Below are positions 46,901 through 58,900 of a stretch of 64,000 nucleotides of DNA, piece by piece. The notes beneath the pieces are model-generated. The model had not been told where the DNA came from. It searched no databases and worked only from the letters and a program-made list of their open reading frames with translations. A program made the translations under genes and the position numbers. The first letter of the stretch is position 1. Every line of letters begins with the position of its first letter. Source of the DNA: Cladorhizidae sp. MBARI D1340-BT2 (taxonomy: Eukaryota; Porifera; Demospongiae; Poecilosclerida; Cladorhizidae); contig JAQNBH010000009.1 of assembly GCA_028752905.1 (NCBI GenBank), positions 46,175,165 to 46,239,164 of the forward strand, written 5' to 3'.

Positions 46901-49900
46901 GTATGTGCATAGACAAAGTAGGCCACAAGATAGTGTGTATGTGCATAGACAAAGTAGGCCACAAGATAGTGTGTATGTGCATAGACAAAGTAGTCCACAA
47001 GATAGTGTGTATGTGCACATACAAAGTAGGCCACAAGATAGTGTGTGTATGTGCACATACAAAGAAGGCCACAAGATAGTGTGCATGTGCATAGACAAAG
47101 TAGTCCACAAGATAGTGTGTATGTGCATAGACAAAGTAGGCCACAAGATAGTGTGCATGTGCATAGACAAAGTAGGCCACAAGATAGTGTGTATGTGCAT
47201 AGACAAAGTAGGCCACAAGATAGTGTGTATATGCATAGACAAAGTAGGCCACAAGATAGTGTGTATATGCATAGACAAAGTAGGCCACAAGATAGTGTGT
47301 ATGTGCATAGACAAAGTAGGCCACAAGATAGTGGCATAGACAAAGTAGTCCACAAGATAGTGTGTATGTGCATAGACAAAGTAGTCCACAAGATAGTGTG
47401 TATGTGCATAGACAAAGTAGTCCACAAGATAGTGTGTATGTGCATAGACAAAGTAGGCCACAAGATAGTGTGTATGTGCATAGACAAAGTAGGCCTGCCA
47501 TCTCAATAATAATTTTCAGTTGACATAACGAAATTACAATGACCATAACCTAATCAACTTGAAATTAACTTTCTCGACATTTCGACTAGATGCTCTAACC
47601 TTCACCAATTCCTGATGAAGGCTGGAGCAGGTAGTCGAAACGTCGAGAGAGTAAATTTCAAGTTGATTGTTAAGACGGTTATATTGTATAAATGTCGGAT
47701 AAGGGGGCATGTTTAGCTTGTGTCTCAAGAAGCTACTTGAGTCAAGTTGGCTAGTATGTACTAGACGGGTTATACAGTAGTTTCATTCTAATGGTTTGGA
47801 ACGTTAATAATTGACAAGAAAACATTATCACTATAATTTTTCCTGGTGATAGGTGTCAGGAAAACAATTAGCCGTGGGCAAGTCGCTACCAGTTCTACCT
47901 TAGTGAAAGATTCGAACATCGTGGAAGTGTTCTTTGAGCTATGAATGGCCAAGGAGACAGTTAGGAAGCTCAAAAAGAGGATAAGCATGGTTTTTTGTGT
48001 GCTTTGTGGCTCTGCCATTTTAAAATGTTGATCAAGTCAACATAAGTTGGTTGCACACTCTGATATGCACTGCCAAGATGATCTGCATGGCACAATAGTT
48101 TTATGCACTACCTAGTGTACCAGCATGGCACAGTAGATTACTATTGACTTGCACTATGAGGTATACCAGCATGACACAATAGATTACTATATTGTTATCT
48201 TCACTGCATAGCCAATGTTTGCAACGGTAGCTACAGTATTCCCAGCTAGTTGTCTTCATGAAATCTTTTGTCTTCATGCAATCTTGTTCTTTAAGGGACC
48301 CCCTGGTACAGGGAAGACAACCAGCATCCTGTGTCTCGCCAGAGCTATGTTAGGGAAATCCTTCAAAGCTGCAGTTTTGGAGCTGAATGCGTCCAATGAT
48401 CGGGGCATAGACGTGGTCCGCAATCAGATCAAGATGTTTGCTAACCAGAAGGTTACTCTACCACTGGGCAGGCACAAGATCATCATCCTTGATGAAGCCG
48501 ATAGGTACACAATGGCTGTGAGATATTGCTGATGTGTGTGTGTGTGTGCTCACTGGGTTAATTGATGTAGGAGAGTGGCCATACACTGTTAGTAGTATGC
48601 TGTGCCTCCAGCATTGGCACTGTCGTTCCTAATAGTAGCCTCATTCTCCTTGAGTACAGAGTACTCACCTCTAAGCTGCCTCACTCCTTCCTTCATAGAG
48701 TAGCCTCATGTTCTCCTTGAAGAGTAGTCTTATGTTCTCCTTTAGGAGTAGCCTCATGTTCTCCTTGAGAGAGTAGTCTCATGTTCTCCTTGAGGAGTAG
48801 CCTCATGTTCTCCTTGAGGAGTAGCCTCATGTGCCTCATGTTCTCCTTGAGAGAGTAGTCTCATGTTCTCCTTGAGGAGTAGCGTCATGTTCTCCTTGAG
48901 GAGTAGCCTCATGTGCCTCATGTTCTCCTTGAGAGAGTAGTCTCATGTTCTCCTTGAGAGAGTAGTCTCGTGTTCTCCTGAGAGAGTAGCCTCATGTTTC
49001 CTTGAGAGAGTAGCCTCATGTTCTCCTTGAGAGTAGTCTCATGTTCTCCTTGAGAGAGTAGTCTCATGTTCTCCTTGAGGAGTAGCCTCATGTTCTCCTT
49101 GAGAGTAGTCTCATGTTCTCCTTGAGAGAGTAGTCTCATGTTCTCCTTGAGGAGTAGCCTCATGTTCTCCTTGTGGAGTAGCCTCATGTTCTCCTTGAGA
49201 GAGTAGTCTCGTGTTCTCCTTGAGAGAGTAGTCTCATGTTCTCCTTGAGGAGTAGCATCATGTTCTCCTTGAGGAGTAGCCTCATGTTCTCCTTGAGGAG
49301 TAGCCTCATGTTCTCCTTGAGAGAGTAGTCTCGTGTTCTCCTTGAGAGAGTAGCCTCATGTTCTCCTTGAGAGAGTAGCCTCATGTTCTTCTTGAGCGGG
49401 ATTTTCCCTTTTAAACAGTAAGAAACATACACCCACAACTCACAATACTCACACACATACATGTACATACGTACTCATATATACCCACATATGTACACTG
49501 GTTAGCAGCAAGGGGGGAGGGGTGTGGGGATGTGGTAGAAGGAATGTGTGTGGCTGAAGTTTATCTAATGGTGTGTGTGAGTGTGTAGCATGACAGATGG
49601 TGCTCAGCAAGCACTCCGTAGGACTATGGAAATCTACTCCAAGACTACGAGGTTTGCACTCGCCTGCAATGCTTCTGACAAAATCATTGGTCAGTTGTTG
49701 ACGGTATGGAAGACCCATCTGTTGTTGTTGTTACTCTGTCTCCACGTGATGCATCTGTTGTTGTTGCTGTTACTCTGCTGCCACGTGATGCACCTGTTGT
49801 TGTTGCTAATCTGCTGCCACGTGATGCACCTGTTGTTGTTGTTGTTGCTAATCTGCTGCCACGTGATGCATCTGTTGTTGTTACTCTGCTGCCACATGAT

Positions 49901-52900
49901 GCACCTGTTGGTGTTGTTACTCTGTCTCCACGTGATGCACCTGTTGTTGTTGTTGTTACTCTGCTGCCATGTGATGCACCTGTTGTTGTTGTTACTCTGC
50001 TGCCACGTGATGCACCTGTTGTTGTTGTTGCTAATCTGCTGCCACGTGATGCACCTGTTGTTGTTGTTACTCTGCTGCCGCATGATGCACCTGTTGTTGT
50101 TGTTACTCTGCTGCCACATGATGCACCTGTTGTTGTTGTTGTTACTCTGCTGCCACGTGATGCACCTGTTGTTGTTGTTGCTAATCTGCTGCCACGTGAT
50201 GCACCTGTTGTTGTTGTTGTTACTCTGCTGCCATGTGATGCACCTGTTGTTGGTGTTGTTACTCTGCTGCCACATGATGCACCTGTTGTTGTTGTTGCTA
50301 ATCTTCTGCCACGTGATGCACCTGTTGTTGTTGTTATTGTTGTTCTACTGCCACATGCAGGGCCAATACAATCCAGATGTGCAGTCCTGCGATATTCTAA
50401 ACTCTCTGATTCTCAAATCTTGGCGAGAGTTCAAGAAGTCTGTGACAAGGAAAATGTGCGAGTTTTTTTCATGGCAAATGAGAAAATGTGAGCCTTTGTT
50501 TGTTTGTTTGTTTGCATTCTTGTGGATGTTGTGGTCTAGGTGGTCTGCAGTGATGATGGCTTAGAAGCAATTGTCTTCACAGCTCAGGGAGATATGAGAC
50601 AGGTGAGTGTTGGGGGGGAGGGGGCAGTGAGGCAGGGGAATGTGGGGAGATGTGTGTGGGTGAGATGTGAGGCAGATGAGTATGAGATGTGAGGCAGGTA
50701 AGTGATGTGGGGAGAGATGTGAGCAAGTGAGTGTAGGGAGAGATGTGAGTGTTGGGTGTGAGGCAGGTGAATATAGTGAGGTGTGAGGCAGGTGAGTGTG
50801 GAGATATGAGGCAGAAGTGGAGGGAAATATGAGGCAGGAGTGGGTGGGGAGATGCAGTGCGGGAAATTACAGACGACATCAGACATTTTCCGAACATCTC
50901 ATGTCAGGGTTTCATCCAGGGAGGGGGGGGGGGGGGGGTGAGATCTACTAAGCATTCAATAGTTATGACACGTTTAAAAAAAACCCTACAAAATGGTCGA
51001 CTCCCCCCTTAACACTATTCCACTAGCCTGGGAATCAAGGACTAGTAGTGCAGCATTATTGTAACTAGTTGCATTTATATATAGAAAAGGTTCGTTACAC
51101 AATAAGTGTACAGTAACAACAGTTATTGTTAACTCAGTTCACCACAATGAAGGGTCATTGTTATAGTGAATTATTAATTACAAATTACCTTCAACATGCA
51201 TGGAAGGGGAAAAAAGAATACCATTAGAGAGCATATTGAATGGGCTACATATTGGTATATGAATCAGGACCATAAATTTTATAATATAACCATGTGGTCA
51301 GACCCTTTAACATCATCCAATCAAGTCAGTACTGGCATAATCCCCCTCCCCCCAATTGTGTAATGTGGGTGGCTGCACAGTAGCACAGACTAATCTATCT
51401 GCACACGATTCTTGTTGAACCATCCCTCCCTCAGTTGAAAATTCCTGGATGAAACCCTGCATGTATTTGTCTGGAAAAAATTGATTTGCTGTGTCAAAAT
51501 ATCCAAGCAACACTAACAAATGCTTTAGACTGTGTGCATGCGCACAAGCACGGTGCTATTCTGCAAGCTTATCACTTTTTATGTTGCCACTTGTTTTATG
51601 CTGCCCATGTGTTCTTGTGGTCATTAGTGCCAATTATTTGCCGGCTGTGTTGTGGTTTTAGGTGTTGTGTTCTTTCCTGCTAGTCTGAGTTTTGTGTGTA
51701 AGGAGGTCAATATTTCTGCTCTGCGGGTTTTCTTCTGCATACATTTTAAGTGGAGTCTTTCACAGATGGTTTTGCCAGCATGAAGAGAAGTGGCTCATCA
51801 TCAGCTGAAGAACCTGCCAAGCGAAGGGAGGTGAAGCATGACACGTACCAGAAATGGGTGACCAAGTAGTACGACCTCACATGTCAGATGTGGACATGGC
51901 TTGACTGTGAGACAGAGTTGAGGTAAGTGTGAAAGTTTGTGATGAAACTCGAGTGTCAGTGTGCACAAAGTTTAGAGACAGGATCACAGGAAGGAGGAAC
52001 TTCAGCGACAAATGGATACGTGTAGAAGACGAACTAGTAACATTGCTGACCATGCCAAGTCCTACCAACATGTGCATGCCATGAACCTCCTCAAGAGAGA
52101 GAAAGCCAAAGCACAAGGTGTGAGCATTGCTTTGTATGCTCCAATTGCGCAGTTGCTTACTTCCCTGCCGGGGGATGGACGGAGAAGGCTGAAGGTAAAG
52201 TTCGATATTGCCTATTTCGTGGCCACTCACTGAGCAGCTAGCCTTTCGGAAGTCCCCCAGGATCCCTGACCTTGAGGGCATGGAGTAAACCTTGGCAGCT
52301 CTTACCTCCTGCTGAACTGAGAAGCAGGATTTGCTCTCTGCCATGAAGCGAATTTTTTCTCCCTACTGATAGATGGCTGTACTGACCAGAGCAATGTTGA
52401 CTTGGGTGTGACCAAACCGTGCTGATGAGAAGATGCACACAAGGATGAGCTCCTGTGTATGCACATGTCCTTGCAGAAGGACTGTTTCAATCACTTCAGA
52501 ACAGACTGCAGTGTCTTAGCATCCAGTCAGTGACTAAAGAGTAGTAAGCTGGTGGCCATTGATGGAGCAGCAGCGAATGTTGGTGGTGTTGGTCTGAAAG
52601 GACTGGTAGAGAGGGAACTAGAATGGATCTACTGGATGTGGTGTCTGACACAGGCTCGAACTAGTAATCAAAGATGTACTTCCTCTGCCTTTGATTTACC
52701 TGAGGAAATGTTCCTTTGGCTCTACTACCTCTATGAGAAATCTCCTAAGAAGTGTAGGGAACTGGAGGGCATTGTCAACGACCTGAAAGAGGCATTCCAC
52801 CTGAATGATGAGGGTCAGGGAGTAAGGCCAATAAGCACGTGGAATTCGATGGATAATTCACGAACGGAGTCCCATAAAACAGGTTCTGTCCAAATATGGT

Positions 52901-55900
52901 GCCTATGCAGCCACCCTTTCAGAGGATTTTTCAGTGATACCACCAGCTGATTGTGCAAAATTCGAAGAGTACTGGGGAAATAGACAGATTCACAGTATCC
53001 TCTTGGCTGTGCATTGTTCACTAACCTTCTTACACCTTGCCATCTTCTCCAAGAGTATGCAAGCCGATGAGTTGGATATTCTTGTGGCTCTCAATAACCT
53101 ACTGAGAACAGTGAAGGAGTCCAACAAGCTCAATATAAAACCTCTAGACAGTGGCCATCCTATGCTGCTTCATTGAAGATGATCACTGACAAAGGTGGAG
53201 AACAGGTCTATCAAGGTCAGGTGCTGAAGAAGTTCACACATACAACCACTTTGAAAACCTGTGCTATACATGTGTGACAGCTCACATACGTACAAGGCTT
53301 GCCTGGTCAGATCTGTGGCTCTTTAGTGACATCATCTTCATGCTAGGTATCAAAGGACGGCAGAAGCTTCTGGTTGAATATATGGAAACCAGACACTCAT
53401 ATGTTCATTAAAGCTAGGCTTGTTGAGCACTTCCCTGTTCCTCTTGAAGGAGTTACAGTTGATGTGTTCGAGATCCATGGTGAAATATGCTGCTCAGTTC
53501 ATCTCCTTATCTACCAGTACAAGACAAAAAAACAACTTTACGTACCATTGCGTTGGGTTTACGTTCAACAGAAATGTTTCATTAGAAACGCTCAAGGAAT
53601 GCACAGGCAACGCTCAAGCAACGGTGCAAACGCAACGCACGAACCGTTATATTTAATTACCCGAAACACGCAATCAACATTCGGTATCCTATACCACGTG
53701 TTCTATAGAGCGCGTAAAGTCAGTCGGCCTACTGTTGATCACTGTTGGGTTTTGTCGCAGCTTCTACTTTTGATTTGTCCTGGGAATGGCTCATAGAAGA
53801 ACTCTTACTGCTACCTTCGCTCTAAGCAGTAAGTGTAATACTACCAATTGCTTGTGCCTCTAACGCTTATCTGTGGTAGTGACCCAGCCTTTACTTCAGA
53901 CTAGTTTTTCGTGTTATTTAGTAACGTTCAAGAAATCAAAACAAAAAACAACTAAAAGCTAGCACAGGATCCAGTAATGATAATTATACAGACTATTGTT
54001 TGATCTTCTGGCAGAACTTTCGTTCTGCATCGGCTGTACCAAGCAGCAATGTTATAGGGGGCTAGTGGTAGACTACCGTGAGGTCAAGGGAGGGTGATAT
54101 ACAAAGACAAGATTTCAGCTATTGGTAAGTTTGAAAGAAAATTCTTTAGATCAAATTCTGGTGGGATTTATTATTTTGAAATGTAGTTACCAGGCAGCCA
54201 TGGAGGAGCTGGAGGAATAATTCAAGCCTGTCATGGAAGACGAGGATAATTATAGTTCTTCGCTCGACTATCTTTTAGACACATTCATACCAAAGCTCCC
54301 AACAATGCCAACCTTCCTCCCAACAATGAAGCTCACCACATCTAAATCGATGGCAAGCCTGACACTTGTCGCACTCACATGCTCCGTCTTATCCACTCAA
54401 CTCACACTACAGAATTATAACTTTCATTTTGATTCTGTGTGTAGATGCCTAAACACTTGTGCAAAAGATCCTCACTTTTAGTGCAGACTCAACTCAAAAT
54501 GCCTGTAAGACAATACTCATGTTGGGGATGTTCTGCAGTTGATTAAAAAAAAAATTGCTTCCACATCGCGAATGATCCCGTCTAGGTTGTCCTCGTTATT
54601 TGTAATTGCTCCCCCATAGTAGATTTGCGTTTTAATTATAGACACATGACTAATCCCCCTAGCACCACCCAAAGTTACACGTTTGCCATCGTCATCAACA
54701 GCCCCTTTTAATGCATGTCTCAAAATACTTTAAAAAAATGCCTACTAACGTGATTTATACTTTCTACCTTCTCTATTTCAACACTAGGACCATAAGGCTT
54801 GACATCCAACAACCATTTATATCCCATCACTAATTATGTGGGTGTACCTAAAAGCTTCCTTCTATCCACTGAATGTCCAAAAAGTTTTTGTATTCCTACA
54901 ACTTCCATGGAACCAGAACATCCTCAAAATTGGCTTCACAACTTACCTTGTGACTCTCAATGCATTCTTTGTAACTTGCCTCTGTCTCATCTTCAGGTAT
55001 TGGCGCGCAAGCTTGACAGAACTTAGACATAAGACCTAAAACTTCTCCAGTGTCCCAAGACATCACAGCAACACCATAATTTGATTTGTGGCCCTGTCTA
55101 TGCCATGTGCCATCAACAGTAACACTAACATCAATGATGTCTTCATGCCCAACCCCATAAAAATCATGTAACCTATGAGCGGCATCCAACATAATAATTT
55201 GTGTTACTGCATTTGCATTACTCCCTATTGTCTTAGTATATTAAAAAAGAGCCAAAAAACTGGTGGAACTAAGAGGAGGCAACATATCCATGACTGCAGT
55301 GATGTCATCCAGACCAGAATAACTAATTCCAGCAATGCGAGCACCCAGTACTGACTGGCTGTTCAAACAATGGGCTTCTACAGATACAGGGTTTGAGATG
55401 TATTTAGTCTTACCACAATTTGAACAAAAAGTAAAAAATATGACACCATGCCTGCCCTATGGGGAAAAAATTTCTTCAGTTGTAAGGGAGCTTGGCTACA
55501 CATTGAATACACTTATTACTACTTTCTATGATCTGTCTAAGCTTTCTAAGTCATTACCCTTACTTAGTTCTCCCACAACACCCCTCTAGTCCGAAGAGGT
55601 AGAGCCAGTAGATCCAGTAGCAACACCCCAAAAGAAGCTGAACGAACCAAGAGAGCCAACTTCTTCCTAGTCAGGGTCACCACTGGAACTGGCCTCTCTT
55701 CAGACATTTTCAATTGATTGCAAGGTGAGTGAAGGTTCACAGAAGGCGATACCCTCACCTACAGGATCCAAGAGACTCACTAACAAAGGACGGAAACAGC
55801 AAGTAACTTTTTAGTATGGAGATAAACATTAAACTTGCCTGACGCGGCTACTGTAACAGGCTCAACAACAGCCGCTAGCGGGGGGTTCTTCTAGTCCTTC

Positions 55901-58900
55901 TCACTCTTCTTCTTCTTCACTACTTGGCATTCGTTGTTTAAAATATTTCTTCTTTCTCTTCTCCAGTGTGCGCCTTTCCAGCAATTCTTGGTAAGTGACG
56001 CTTCAAAAAAAACCGCGATCTAAAAAAAAAACGTGCTTGCCTTTCCAGTTGCGCAGTACACCCCCCCTGGTCAATTCATTGCGCAAATGGCTGGTAAGGT
56101 TGTGCGTGAAAATTGGCTACATTTTGATATATAAAAAGTGTATATGGGGTAGGCGATCATCGCCGATCACCCGCCTGTAGACCGGTTAGACTGGGGAAGA
56201 ACCCCTTTCGAACGTGAAGTGAAATGAAATGAACAATATGTACTGTGTAAAAGCGGCTATATCTTCTGATAGAAGTATTCCCTTCCTCTGAAACTTGAAA
56301 CTCAACCTGCAGACACATTATCAACACTTTTGGGACAAAAAAAAACAACCTTTTTTGAAAAAATATACATTTTCAGCACTGTGAAAGTTAAAGCTAGTGT
56401 AGAAGCTTGCTGTGTCAGACCGAAGCTATGTTGGTTGCTAGTGGCTAATGATAATCTAGGCCTTAGTCTTGATGGCATTTTGGCTAGAGCCAATGTGCCG
56501 ATTAGAATAAGCCATTGGATTTAATATATATAGTTAAGGCACTTTATAGATGTTATGCCTTAACCGATTAAGTGCCGACTTTCCTAGAACCCGCGGTAAA
56601 ATAATTAACGATTTAATTACTAATTTTTTCCTCCAGCTTCCTATAGGAAGTCAGCACAGGAAACCTGGTTCATATGCAAGCCCAGTGATTGCTCCACATC
56701 CTGTTTTTTTAATGAAACCAAAGGACCAAATAACCAGCATTTGGCTAGCTTTTCAAAATCGAACCAACATTTATATACCATATATTTTGGCATATTCATG
56801 TATTCATGTAATTTGACACAGAATCAAGACAATAACAATCCTAAAACATCCTAAGACAAAACATTTTGAACAGAACAATATATGAATCGAATATTTGAAT
56901 AGAAAAAGTATGTGTGTGTGGGTAGAATGTGGGTGGGTAATTTGATGAAGGAGAGTGAGAGAGTAGCATTGTAATACATGTTGTGTGTGTGTGTGTGTAG
57001 AAGGGCAAGACGAGGCTTTATCAACACTTCCCAGGCATCTAGAACACAAAGACACAACAATAGAGAAAAATGCATTATTAGACACAAGCATCCACACTTT
57101 ACCAAGAGGCACGCACATACACCATACACAACTTACATTTCATGGTCACGAGAAGTAAGAGAATACATGCAACACTAATATTCCACCAAGGTATGATACT
57201 TTTTGAAACAATCACGGTCAGATCCATACACAAATGAACCTTACAGTAACCACACTCATTTCGGCTTTCATGCCTCAAACCATTTTTTATGCACACCAAA
57301 CAGCGGCCCTTAGAAGTAGAATGGGGGAAATGACCTAGTTGCAAATTGAGACGCTCTAGCTGAGATTAGGCAACGTACGAGGTCGACCTACACACCGCCG
57401 AGAAGAATAGGAACCAATCAACGTTTTTGCTAAGCTAATCCGAAGATCTAAATAACTATCCTGCCTCCTATATAGAGAAGTGTTTGAAAAGGAAAACAAG
57501 ATAAAGGCATTCAAAAAAACAAGCCTCTAGCAAATATGCAGACACCCTTTTCCACCACCTCTTTGATTTTCTACCCAAATTGTAGTAGCCCATTCTTTGG
57601 TCTGCTCTGTCAACACCCCTCATGAACGACTGATAATCAGGGGGGGCATGACACATCCTGTCGAGAACCATCAAGCTGACGACGTTTCACAGTTGGTTGT
57701 TGTCCTTGCTCCACAGCTGCATGCATATTAGTGATCATGTAAATTACACGCTTGTCTACCCAAACTAACGCCAGGAGTGAACCATTTGATCTGTAATCAT
57801 ATTTTCCTCTATTCTTCCTACTGGACTTTGTAAGTAACTCCTTAGGAAAGTTTTTCCTATTAGGCCTAGCTGTGCCACATGCACCAATTCCTCTAATAGT
57901 CAGCGTGTGAAATAAATTAGGACTTGTATTAAAAAAATTATCCATAAATACCTGAAAGTTCTTGTGCTCAAATCCCTCCAACAAATCTAACACTACCCGA
58001 CTACACAAACCTGTCTCCTGTTTCCACATTCTTCCCAGTATAAATTTGTAATCGATAAATATAACCATTCCTTGCATCCGAAAGCACAAATACTTTTATG
58101 CCCCATTTCGTAGGCTTATCCTTCATATATTGCTTGAAGCCAAGCCTCCCTTGATAGGGAATCATGGCTTCATCAATGCTAAGCTCCTGATGCAAATGAT
58201 ACTCGCTTTCAAATTTGGGCAAAATAGTATCTAAAAGCTATACAGCTTATCATAATACCAGATGTTACCTGTGAGCTAGCAATGGAGTTGACACGCATCA
58301 ACTGCCTAAACCTCCAATGGGGCATTACTCTATTCACCAAACTACATGCCAAATCAGGATGCTCACAAGACCAGTACATGTCTAAACTGGGAAGTTTTGA
58401 AATGCCCATAACAATCAAAAGTCCTACAAAAGCCTTCATTTCTTCTTCACATGTATCATGCCAATTATGGGGAGCCCTACCCTAGAAACATACATATTAG
58501 TCTCTGTCAACAGTACAAAAAAGATAAAAAGCACCTAGTAACGAACTTGTTACACCGAGCAAAGCAGAGTTTGGGCCAGGAATTGAGCGATAGGACAAAG
58601 CCAAAGGAGTTGTCTCTTTTTTTCCTTCCCCAGCGACCTTCGACTGGTATTATCCTATAACTGGTGCTAGATGAGTGGGCCTGTCTACTACACCCTTGGG
58701 AATGAGCCTGCCTATTATCAGTACCTTGTGGTGTTGGACTACTAGTGCTACCTGAACCTCTACTTCTCGAGCGGACTTCTCGGCAACCTCTCGCACCACG
58801 TCCTCTCTCACCACGTCCTCTAGCACCATGTCCTCTAGCACCACGTCCTCTAGCACCACGCCTCACATTTCCTGTAACACATAAATATATATACAAACAA

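Noticed and set aside
46040..47546. Frames of nearly 490 codons on the minus strand
   Set aside because: Artefact of the 36-bp minisatellite in RFC2 intron 3.
49581..50564. Leu/Cys-rich frame continuing from RFC2 exon 5
   Set aside because: Read-through of intron 5, which is a (gtt)n-containing minisatellite; RFC2 homology stops at the donor and resumes at 50361.
50577..50897. Ser/His/Pro-rich minus-strand frames
   Set aside because: Complement of the purine-rich gtgaggcag repeat in RFC2 intron 7.
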